A stretch of DNA of 64,000 bases from Allantophomopsis cytisporea. Taxonomy: Eukaryota; Ascomycota; Leotiomycetes; Phacidiales; Phacidiaceae. Each line of letters starts with the position of its first letter. The stretch's first letter is position 1. The notes under the pieces are model-generated. The model did no database searches. It saw only the letters and a list, made by a program, of their open reading frames with translations, and had not been told where the DNA came from. Made by a program: the position numbers and the translations under genes. Location of the stretch: positions 1,054,001 through 1,118,000 of the forward strand of contig CP103025.1 of assembly GCA_024752435.1 (NCBI GenBank), given 5' to 3'. Positions 10,003 to 19,968 of the stretch are shown here, piece after piece.

Positions 10003-13000
10003 ATGAGGGCAGGCGGACTTCTTTCTGCCAGCAGGTCTGCTATCAGGGTGAGTTGCTTTGTTATTTTATCGTTTAGTGTTGAGAACGTTAACTAATTGGC
10101 ACTTTACAGAGTCCACATCTCTCTGTGCCAAATTGCTCCCGTACTCTTGCTACCGTACAGAGCGGATCCTACAAGCCTGACATCGCATCGCGAACTCCTC
10201 CTTACCCCAAGCTTCTCAAGCGCCTTGGTGAAGTCCGAAGGGTTCTGGGTACCGATCGACAACTTACGCTCGCCGAGAAAATTCTTTATTCCCATCTCGA
10301 TAACCCCGAGGAGTCTCTCCTAACGAACACCGACAATGGTCTGAATATCCGTGGCAATGCCAACCTCAAGCTCAAGCCTGACAGAGTTGCTATGCAAGAT
10401 GCATCGGCTCAGATGGCGTTGTTACAATTCATGACTTGTAATCTTCCTTCGACCGCCGTACCAGCCAGTATTCATTGCGACCACATGATTGTTGGAAAAC
10501 GGGGAGCTGATGTTGATTTGCCGGAGTCAATTAAAGGAAACAAGGAAGTGTTTGACTTCTTGGAGTCTGCTGCGAAGAAATATGGTATTGAATTCTGGCC
10601 ACCTGGAGCCGGTATCATTCATCAGACTGTTTTGGAGAACTACTCTGCCCCAGGTTTGATGATGCTTGGTACCGACAGTCATACCCCTAATGCTGGTGGT
10701 CTTGGTGCTATCGCAATTGGTGTTGGTGGAGCAGATGCTGTCGACGCTCTGGTCGACGCTCCTTGGGAGTTGAAGGCTCCTCGCGTTCTTGGTGTACGAT
10801 TGGAGGGCAAGCTTAGCGGCTGGGCTTCTCCAAAGGATGTTATCCTCCATCTTGCTGGAAAGTTGACTGTCAGAGGTGGTACTGGATTCATCATTGAGTA
10901 TCACGGCCCAGGTGTCGATTCCTTGAGCTGCACTGGTATGGCTACTATCTGTAACATGGGTGCTGAAGTTGGCGCCACCACTTCTCTTTTCCCATTCTCT
11001 CAGAGAATGGTACCATACCTCAACTCCACACACAGATCATCTATTGCTCTTCAGGCCAGCACCATTGCCAGCTCTCCATCTCTTCACAACCTTCTTCAAG
11101 CTGATGCCAACGCTCAATATGATGAGGTTATCACCATCGATCTTTCCACACTCGAACCACACATTAACGGACCAAACACTCCTGATCTTTCTACTCCACT
11201 ATCTGTCTTCTCCAAGGCTGTCAAGACCAACGACTGGCCAGAAACTGTTTCAGCTGGTCTTATCGGCAGCTGCACCAACAGTTCTTACCAAGATATGACG
11301 AGAGCCGAAAGTCTCGTCAAGCAGGCTACTGCTGCTGGTCTTAAGCCAGTGACTGACTTTTATATCACCCCAGGTAGCGAGCAAATTCGTGCCACCCTGG
11401 ACCGAGACACAACCCTCTCTACCTTCTCAGATGCCGGCGGTGTTGTTCTTGCCAATGCATGTGGTATGTTTTAACGCTTTTCTTTTCATATTCGTGTCTT
11501 TTTTTTCCCCTATAGTTCTCTTCCCAATCTTCACCTTCTCCAACCGCAACTCCTTTTCGACGCACAACCTAGAATGAGTACGAGGGTATCGTCTGGGACG
11601 CTTCTAGTCGCATCATCCTTGATGAGATAGCCTCTTCTGTTTCTGGTATTTGCTCCTAGAGGCTACAAACCCAGAAACCGCAAGAAAGAGCCATGCTTTT
11701 GCAAAGCATAACCCTGAGAAGACCAAGGCCATGCACAAAACAGTTCGCTAAGGCCAGAGCGAACAAGAAGTACTACTGCGAGGTTTGCTATTTCGCCTTC
11801 GTCAAGAAGTGAAATTCGACCAAACACTACAAGTCAAAGGGTCACAACGTTAGGGCCCTTGCGGCTGCTGGGTCGAGCTCTTAGCTCGACCTCAATCTCA
11901 CTACCACCCTTCTTGGAACTTTTTACTATTGTCTTATTATCTCCCTACTATCACTAACAACCTCTTTAACTTTGCTAACTCGATATACTTAGGCCCTTGC
12001 ATTGGTATGAAATTCCCATCCCCTATACTTATGTATATATGCTGACTGTGTTTTAGGGCAATGGACTCGCACAGATGGAGTCAAGAAGGGTGACAAGAAT
12101 GCTATCTTCTCCTCATACAACCGAAACTTCCGTGGCCGTAATGATGGCAACCCGGAGACCATGAACTTCCTTGCCTCTCCAGAACTTGTCACTGCAATGT
12201 CCTACGCAGGAAGCACTTCCTTCAACCCATTGACTGACAGCATTACAACCCCAACTGGTGAGGAGTTCCGTTTCTCGCCACCAGAGGGAGCCGAGCTTCC
12301 AAGCTCCGGTTTCGAGGAAGGTAACCCAGAGTTCCTCCCAACCTCTGCCGCTCCAAGCCCAGAGACCGAAGTTGTTGTCTCCCCAACCTCCGATCGTCTC
12401 GCTCTGCTCGACCCATTCGAGCCATTCCCAGAGCATGACCTCAAGGGCCTTCAAGTCCTTTACAAGGTTACAGGAAAGTGTACTACGGACACCATTTCTG
12501 CCGCCGGCCCATGGTTGAAGTACAAGGGTCATCTTCCAAACATTTCTGCCAATACTCTTATCGGTGCTATCAACGCTGCTACCGGCGAGGTCAACGTCGC
12601 CTACGATGTCGATGGTAGCAAGTCCGGCATTCCAGAGCTCGCTGAGAAGTGGAAGGCTCAGGGTAAGGAGTGGCTTGTTGTAGCTGAGCACAACTATGGA
12701 GAGGGATCTGCTCGTGAGCACGCCGCTCTCCAACCAAGATATCTTGGAGGCCGCGTCATTCTTGCTAAGTCTTTCGCTCGTATCCATGAGACCAATCTCA
12801 AGAAGCAAGGAGTTGTCCCACTTACCTTCTTGCACGAAGAAGACTATGCCAAGATCGATGCCTGTGATGAGGTTAGCACCGAGGGTTTGTACGATATGTT
12901 GAAGGCTGGTGGAAAGGGTGAGGTTAAGTTGCTTGTCAAGAAGAGAAGTGGCGAGGAGATTGTTATTGCTACTAAGCATACTTTGAGTAAGGACCAGGCT

Positions 13001-13057
13001 GGCTTCGTTTTAGCTGGTAGCGCTTTGAACTTGTTGGCGAAGATGAACAGATCTTAA
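10003..13057 (+). CDS. LYS4: homoaconitase, mitochondrial (lysine biosynthesis)
   Basis: Homoaconitase converts homocitrate/homoaconitate to homoisocitrate in the alpha-aminoadipate lysine pathway, in mitochondria, using a [4Fe-4S] cluster. Exons 10003-10047, 10110-11463, 11993-12004 and 12057-13057 give 803 residues. The first ~35 residues are Arg/Ser-rich and lack acidic residues, as in a mitochondrial presequence. Aconitase-family signatures are clear: 'GTDSHTPNAGG', 'GVGGADAVDALV', 'GSCTNSSYQD' (first cluster cysteine), and 'CGPCIGQW' (the other two). The last exon carries the swivel domain with 'EHNYGEGSAREHAALQPR'. Two oddities: intron 2 is 529 bp and contains a decayed gene, and exon 3 is only 12 nt and encodes part of the CGPCIG cluster motif. 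The Pro/Ser-rich loop near 12280-12400 is a fungal linker between the aconitase core and the swivel domain. Confidence 0.95.
11590..11884 (+). pseudogene. decayed C2H2 zinc-finger gene fragment nested in LYS4 intron
   Basis: Inside the LYS4 intron a recognisable protein-like stretch survives in pieces. One frame reads 'NPETARKSHAFAKHN' then 'PEKTKAMHK'; a one-base shift then continues as 'QFAKARANKKYYCEVCYF'. It contains a finger with spacing C-x2-C-x12-H-x5-H (Cys codons at 11777 and 11786, His codons at 11825 and 11843), interrupted by a TGA codon at 11810-11812, followed by 'YKSKGH' and a terminal stop at 11882-11884. The Lys/Ala-rich run before a single U1/jaz-like finger resembles small fungal zinc-finger proteins. 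One frameshift plus one nonsense codon and absence of an intact start mark it as dead. Origin (retrocopy, transposon cargo or segmental copy) is unknown. Confidence 0.6.
11871..11891. repeat. 8-bp perfect inverted repeat at the pseudogene end
   Basis: GGTCGAGC - TCTTA - GCTCGACC can fold into a GC-rich hairpin centred on the terminal stop of the nested zinc-finger fragment. It could be a terminator-like or mobile-element end structure, or chance. Confidence 0.6.
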
Positions 13058-13397
13058 AAATATTTGTCTAAATAGAAAGCAATGTAAAATCAATATTTCT
13101 CGAACCTCCGTTAATGGCTCTCAATCTTTTCACAGGTATTGAAGAGGGTTGTGTCAGTACCGAATGCTCAGGAAGCCATCTGTCTCTGTCAGTATGGTTT
13201 TAATGAACTTTTGGACTTTGTCTATTATCTACGCCGAGTGTTGGGTAGAACTAGTTCTGAGATGATGTCCCCACTGAGAGACTGTAGTGACCGTCTGCGA
13301 GCAGTTTTGATAATTAATGTTAACTTTAGCTGTTTCACGGTTACAAAGCTGCCTGCCACTCTCCGACTATTCTATTAAAGTTCTATGCTATCTCCTG
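13058..13397. other. convergent 3' region between LYS4 and the TFIIS-N-like gene
   Basis: 340 bp between two stop codons in tail-to-tail orientation; A/T-rich near the LYS4 stop. No gene seen. Confidence 0.6.
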
Positions 13398-15457
13398 TTA
13401 CTCAGGGACTTTCCACGCTCTTCGTGACGCATGTCTCGATTTCCTCCTGCCAAGCACCACTTCTGACATCACTAACTTTCCATCCCTGATGATGGGTTCT
13501 AGGTTCTGTGGAAGGTCGAAATCTTCCAGAAGAGCTTCAGTGGACGCTTCAGATATTGACGGAATATCCGTTTCCTGAAGTCTTGACCAGCTTCTCTTCT
13601 CTCTGACCACGGCATTTGAAGGAATCAATGTCTCTCCATGATATCGTTTCATGTTACGACGTGATATCGTCTCATAACGTATAGATGATACATAGGCGTA
13701 ACGACTATTCTTATTCCTAGGATCCACGTACGCAAACCGATCATTCGAATGATTCGTCCACTGAGCAGGATCATTTGTGTTAGCATACAAAAATGAATCC
13801 AAAGCTATTTCGCGGGATGAGGTTATCGAAATAGGTTTGGCAAGGATATCCTGGCTATCTATCAGGTTTATTTCAACATCCGCTAATTTGTCTAATGTTA
13901 TGAACCGACTGGTGTCTTCGCTTTCGAGAGTGGAACGAGGAATCTCTTTCTGTGTATGCAATGCTTCCATACTGGTCTCCATGTAACCGGGTTCCATTGC
14001 ATCCCCGTTATCTTGAAGTATTTCCTGGGTAGTGAAAAAGTTCACATTTTTGTCCTTCATAGCGTCTGTACTGAGGGGACAAAATTGGAGACCTTGATTA
14101 ACCGCAATTGGACTGCTTTCAATTTCGCTGTTTGATAAGTTGCCATGATTAATGGGTCCATTGAGGTAGGGAGTGGAGGGAGATGGAGGTATATGCCGAC
14201 TTAACCGTTGGTTCGCGTTCATGCCATCAGAAACATCCCGAAGAGAATGACTTGTCGACTTGTTGTGAAAGCTCTTGGGAGGCTCTCTATCACGAGCACA
14301 GCCTTTATCCACAGGTTCTCGAGCAAGCTCATGAGTATGCACATGTTGCTCTTTCATGTCCTGCTGGCTTACTTCACCAGCTAAACCTTTTGGCACTTCA
14401 TCTGGAAAAGGAATCTCATCTAAAATCTCAACGTCCTCGTCGAGATTCTGATAGTCTGAAGGCTTGGCCACCTGATCTGCATCATGCCCTTGCACCCCCG
14501 CATGCTCGCAACCTGGATGTGCTTCATGGATTGAAACTATGTAATCACTCATAGAAACAGAAGTATGGCTCTCTGATACTGCGGGCTTGCTGAAAGTGGT
14601 TGGCTGCAAGATATGTTTTTCATTTCCGTCGTTCCCATGCTTGTCAAAATCCGCTTCTTGACTAGCTCTCACCACAAGGCTTCGTGCATGCTTAAGGATG
14701 AGATAGTATTTGTTCAGAAGGAATTTTGAACGCTCTTTAACATGATATTCCTCTTCTAGTGGTATAGCTGGGAGCTTTGCAATAGCCTTAAACACCTTGT
14801 GGATTTTGGTCGATTTGATGATGCTGATATCCAAATCACCCAATGATTCGAGTTGTGTTACACGATCAGAAACGAATTCCATATTTAACTCATTCGAAGA
14901 AACATCTTTTATTAGTAAGCATTTTTGAAGCTCATGACGGAGAATCATGACTTTTCTCTAGAAACTTCTTATCAGCATTTGTCTCGATATCGATTTAACA
15001 TCGCATGAAAATATACCTCTGTGAGTATGTGAATGTCTTTTTCACTTGCTGAAATGCTTTCCCCGCCTTCAGTGGTTGGTTTGACCCTATGCTCCTCGAG
15101 GGGTTCTCGAGACAAACTTTTCTTAATGGAGGTATGTGCTTCGCCGAAGCTGGCTATACTACGGACAGGTGAGTCGGTTATGAGTCTAAATTTCTTGGGA
15201 TCTGAGGTTGAATTAAAGGGTGATGAGTGTTCCCGTTTGAGAGGATTCTCTTTCCTTCTAGGTGGGGGAGAGATTGGCCTTGATGCAAAAGGGAATGCGT
15301 ATGAATCTGGCTTCGAAACAACACGTTTCGTCTCCTCGTGTTTCCTTTGCTTCTCACAGAGAAAACAATAAAGCACTGAGTCAATTGAGCCTGAAGGTAC
15401 CTGGACTTTTCTGTTGCAACCATTGTTGGCACAATCAGCCGGAGAGAAAGATGGCAT
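13398..15457 (-). CDS. TFIIS-N/LEDGF-like domain protein with N-terminal zinc motif
   Basis: Two exons (15017-15457 and 13398-14957) separated by a 59-bp intron encode 666 residues if translation starts at 'MPSFSPADC'; an in-frame methionine at 15538 would add 27. The N-terminus has a small cysteine motif, C-x4-C ('CANNGC') and C-x2-C ('YCFLCEKQ'), likely binding zinc. Just after the exon junction there is a helical segment, 'LESLGDLDISIIKSTKIHKV' then 'FKAIAKLPAIP' and 'VKERSKFLLNKYYLILK', with the layout of the TFIIS N-terminal/LEDGF domain (LW-domain) that binds short linear motifs in transcription elongation factors. The remaining ~400 residues are acidic/Ser-rich and without a recognised domain, ending in basic 'GRRKSRHASRRAWK'. 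A chromatin or elongation role is inferred from the domain only. Confidence 0.75.
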
Positions 15458-16936
15458 TTTCTTAGTGCAACGCGTGCATCGCCATAACGATCTGTATGGG
15501 ATTAGACTCGATATTCGACTTAAATTTGAAAGCCACATGAGTATTCTGGAAGCAATCTATACATACTGTGTTGATAGGGTGTAGTGCACTGGTGGGTTGT
15601 GGCAATACGAGTGCCAGTGCTTATGGCACGATGTACATGTTACAAGTGGCTTCACCAGACCTGAGGGTCCGAACTTGCAAACGTAACACTGATTTATAGA
15701 CGTTAGTTTAGTCACCTATAAAAGGTATCTCGTCAGTGACCTCATGTTGCTTCTTTTGAGTGAAGGCTGGAAAAGTTGGAGCGTCTCAGGTCTTTTCAGT
15801 TTGTTTTTGGTCATCAGTCTGCAGTCAGTTGCGGTTTCACTCGTTCCCGCAAAGAATCTATGGTAGTCTCCGCTACGTGCTGATTCATGGCCTCAAATCT
15901 GGTCGATTTTCAAAGTTCGTCTTTTCACCACAGCCTTTGGCTTCAAGTCGTGGTGCAACGAAACAAGAAGCTCCTGATTGTGATGATGTCTATGACATGG
16001 CTATACCATACAATTACACGGTTTCTGCGGTGCTCTTGCAAATACCGTTGGACTTAGATTGCAGGGTCCTCCAGATTGATTGATGAATCAGCATGAGCAT
16101 CCTCAATCAGCCATATCAATCGCTGCGGTGAGTAGAACCAGCTAAAAGACTTGTTCTATGCAGTCGGACCTTTTACCAGGTGATCATCATTGACGCAGAT
16201 GACAAGACAAAATCGGAAACATACCTTAGCAACCGGAGAAGCCACATTGTGTTCCATTCCAATTCAGTGGGTTCTTATACTGTGGGATTGTTATGCTCTT
16301 GGGCCTAAAGATTCGGTTGTTGCTACCAAACAAAACCTCGATGGTCGTTGATAAAGATATATGAGAATGAAACCCATCAACTAGCAACTAAGAGAAGAAA
16401 AGTCACCTCTGTGTCTGGGTTCAGGGTATCGCTATATGGCTGAGCACAGGTTGGCAATCCATCTAGCTGCCAGTCTTATTCGAAGTCAAGCTTTAGATGT
16501 GAGTGCAGTTCTTTCGGTCAGTGGAATAGCACCTCTGGTTAACGGCGGATTATCGCAGGTTAAAGACTCCTCTCAATCAGCAGCGATTTGATGTAGATTA
16601 TTACCTTATGTAAGATGTAGGTTATGCTTTGACCCTTAGTCGTGGTTGCTGCATTGTTCTTGCATAAATGAGCTGCCTATATATATTTTAAGTGTTCTGC
16701 CAATTTTTTCCGCTTTGTCGTTCACAGACCAAGATTCGATAGAGAGTGAGAGACGCCATCCCGCAATTCTAAAGTCCACTAACCTTCACAGGGGCCACCA
16801 AAGCGGCCGCCTGTTCTCGAGGCTGATTCGCGAGGCACATGCTTGCTCACAGCTGGAATTCCCTAATCTTCTGCGACTCAAGTCATTTAACCTCAAGTTA
16901 TCCTTCTGGGGTTTATTCCTATATCAATCCCTTCAG
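15458..16936. other. divergent promoter region between TFIIS-N-like gene and SCY1
   Basis: About 1.5 kb. A plus-strand frame at 15760-16083 (107 codons) has no recognisable domain. The frame in phase with SCY1 is open from 16646, but the family start lies at 16937, so that part is leader. No RNA gene found. Confidence 0.5.
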
Positions 16937-19651
16937 ATGGACTTTCTTAAGTCTGCAGTCGCTTCTGCCATATCGAAAGGGCCTCCATTCCCCTATAACT
17001 TCGGCGATCGCGTTGATGTAGATCAATCCATATGGACACTCTACAATGGCACCAAACGAGTATTACACCCCACCACGAGCATGAGCTATTTGATCGTACA
17101 TAGAGCTATTACTGATCTATATGCTTATAGGACGATGGCTCAAATTGTAGCATTCTATCCTTCGATGTCACAACCAATAAATCGCGATTACCTCTGGCCC
17201 GAAATGCCATGCGCAAGCTACGAACACTTCGACACCCTGGTGTGATCAAAGTCTTTGATACCGTTGAGGTACGAGCGGACCTTCATGAACTTTATGGAGT
17301 ATACTGAGTACCTTCCCAGACAGAATCCTATATCTACATAGCCACGGAGCGCATCGTACCATTGCGATGGCATGTCAAGCGTAAGAGCATGAGTGCCGAA
17401 ACGCTCAAATGGGGACTGTTCAGTGTCGCAGTATGTCTTCTTTTCTCATCCCTGGGAAACCACTAATAGCTCTTCAGCAAACAATAAAATTCATAAACGA
17501 TGAAGCTGCTTCGATACATGGAAATTTGCGAGTCGGATCAATATACACTAGTGAGAGTGGAGAGTGGAAGGTTGGCGGCTTTGAGGTGTTGAGTAGCTTG
17601 AAAGATGATGAAGCAATAATATATGTAAGTTTGGAAGACTTCTGTCTGTCATATGTGTGATGATGCTGATTGGTACAAGAACTATGGCAGTCTGGTTCCT
17701 GATGCGGCACGCTACACTCCACCTGAGTTGGCAAAGTCAGGATGGGGCGATATCAAAAAACACCCTATTGGTGCAGTGGACAGTTACAACTTTGGTACAC
17801 TGATCTTCGAAGCGTTCAACGGGGATTTCATGGGTAGTGAACAAGCAGGACAGACAAAGAATATACCTCCAAGCATGCACTCTAGCTACAGAAGGCTGGT
17901 AAACTCAAATCCTAAAGCTCGTCTTAGTGTGGGACACTTTTTGGAGCAAGGACGGAGAAGTGGTGGATTCTTTGAGACACCACTAATCAAGCTTGCGGAA
18001 GGAGTCGATAATCTAGGCATGAAGTCGGAGGAAGAGCGAGAAGAGTTTTTGAAGTAAGTTGATATTCGTAATGAGACAAAGGATATGGCTAATTTTGTGT
18101 CGAACAGTGATTTGGATCAGTTAGCAAACGACTTCCCTGAGGATTACTTCAAGATGAAAATTCTCCCAGAGCTTCTCAAGTCTGTCGAATTTGGCGGTGG
18201 TGGTCCTAAAGTGTTTGCTGTGGTGATGAAAATTGCTACAAAAATTCCAGATGAGGACTTTGACTCAAAAGTAACCCCTGTCATTGTAAGACTTTTTGGA
18301 AGCCCTGATCGAGCCATCCGAGTATGTCTGCTAGATAATCTGCCACTCATGATTGATCGCTTGCCTCAAAAGTTGGTCAATGATAAGATTTTCCCGAATA
18401 TGGTAAGGAACAATTCTGCTACTTCATGGTTCAAGACTGATAGCTTTATTATAGGTTTCCGGATTCACGGATGTAGCGCCAGTTGTTCGAGAACAGACCG
18501 TCAAGGCTGTTTTGACTATCATTACAAAGCTCTCAGATCGGACGATTAATGGCGAGCTTCTCAAATATCTCGCCAAAACTTCTAATGACGAGCAGCCTGG
18601 CATTCGCACAAATACCACGATATGTCTGGGCAAGATCGCAAAGAACCTTGGTACCAGTACTCGGTCAAAAGTTTTAATAGCCGCTTTCACACGATCACTC
18701 CGAGATCCATTTGTGCATGCGAGAAACGCTTCTTTGATGGCACTAGCGGTTACTTCTGATGTTTTCAGTGAGGATGATTGTGCAGGCCGCATATTACCGG
18801 CACTTTGTCCATGCTTGATGGATAAAGAGAAGCTAGTGCGAGACCAGGCTAACAAGGCTCTTGATGTGTATTTACAGCGTGTGAGAAAATTTGCGTCTAC
18901 CATGCCGGATAGTGTGCTACCACCACCTGTAACCGATAACTCAGCTTCAGCTACTCCTCGTATGAGCACGCCTCAACCGAGCGAAGCAGCGTCATGGACA
19001 GGTTGGGCCATTTCATCTTTCACCAACAAAGTTTCCACCGCCACTGGCGAGATAGAATCGACGACAACACCTACAGCAAGCCGCCCATCAACAGTACCTC
19101 CAGTTCCGCTTACGTCTCGCCCTCTACCACCAACTGCCTCGGCATCGGCACTTCACCGCCAAGCAATCGCAACACCACCTGCAGCATCCACTCGTACATC
19201 TACATCTTCAAGCGCTAACAACTATTTTGATGAGCCGAACAATGTCATTGATGCCGATGTTGATGTCGATGATGCGTGGGGCGACATGGAAGAGGATTCG
19301 TTCTTTGACGCAAGCAGTGAAACTCCTCCAGCAGCCTCAACAGTCACCAAACCCACCACAAAATCCTTGGCAGCTGATCCTTTCGACGATGGTGGCGAGC
19401 CGGACTTTGCAGGCTGGTTGGCAGCACAATCAGGCAAGAAGCCCGGTGCAAAGGCCCTACCGAAGGGGTTAAGCAAGCCTGCTGCAAGCAATGGCGTTTC
19501 AAGGCCGACTTCAGCGAGATCAACGACTGGTAGTTCTGGAGTTACTGCAAAGAAGACCACTTCAGCAGCTATAAAGCCAGTGGCCAAAAAAGTCATTGAT
19601 ACTAAGCCTAAAGTAACCGAGGATGATGACAGTTGGGGCGATGGTTGGTAA
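16937..19651 (+). CDS. SCY1: SCY1-like pseudokinase with HEAT repeats
   Basis: Scy1/Scyl1/Cex1 proteins act at the Golgi/COPI system and bind tRNA-export factors. Seven exons (16937-17059, 17131-17268, 17320-17430, 17478-17624, 17680-18053, 18108-18402, 18455-19651) sum to 794 residues in frame. Residues 1-270 form the kinase-like domain: 'DDGSNCSILSFDV' replaces the usual VAIK strand, 'HGNLRVGSIY' stands in place of HRD, and 'GGFE' in place of DFG, so it should be catalytically dead. Residues ~300-590 are HEAT repeats ('PVIVRLFGSPDRAIRVCLLD', 'RTNTTICLGKIAKNLGTSTR'). The tail is Ser/Thr/Pro-rich and acidic with tryptophan motifs 'DDAWGDMEED' and a terminal 'DDSWGDGW', which resemble the acidic-Trp signals read by delta-COP. 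Convergent with LST8. Confidence 0.93.
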
Positions 19652-19968
19652 ACAAGAAGGACGGGTTGAATATAGGAGTTTCTTTTGGAGCGAGCATGGC
19701 GGGAGTTATCTCAAGAGTGGAAGTGGTTGTCAATGTGGCACCATACATGTCAAAATAGAACACTGGCAGAAAAAGTAATCTATGAAATAATATTTGTTCA
19801 ATGGTGTGGCAATTTACTTTATTGGGTATGCCCCATACGCCCCCAGGCTGTTGCGCCATTGCAAGTTACCGGACAAATGCAGACCATACCTCTCCTGTTC
19901 CACCCAAATACCCAAATGCATACGCAGATACACACAACTCCTAACAAAGGCTCCACCACCACTGTTTC
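19652..19968. other. convergent 3' region between SCY1 and LST8
   Basis: 317 bp between two stop codons. Short frames only. No gene seen. Confidence 0.6.

Larger units (their letters stand above)
11464..11992 (+). other. 529-bp intron 2 of LYS4, enlarged by inserted sequence
   Basis: Donor GTATGT at 11464 and acceptor ACTTAG ending at 11992 are required to join ...NACG to PCIGQ. All other LYS4 introns are 52-62 bp. The 3' end keeps a normal CTAAC branch and acceptor (11974-11992), so roughly 450 bp appear to be an insertion. Confidence 0.85.

Noticed and set aside
12113..12979. 288-codon minus-strand frame opposite the last LYS4 exon
   Set aside because: Antisense shadow of the conserved swivel-domain exon.
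16646..16936. N-terminal extension of SCY1 in the open frame
   Set aside because: The frame is open by chance; the conserved family start is 'MDFLKSAVASAI' at 16937, and the upstream residues show no similarity to anything recognised.
18424..18969. 181-codon minus-strand frame
   Set aside because: Antisense shadow of the SCY1 HEAT-repeat exon.
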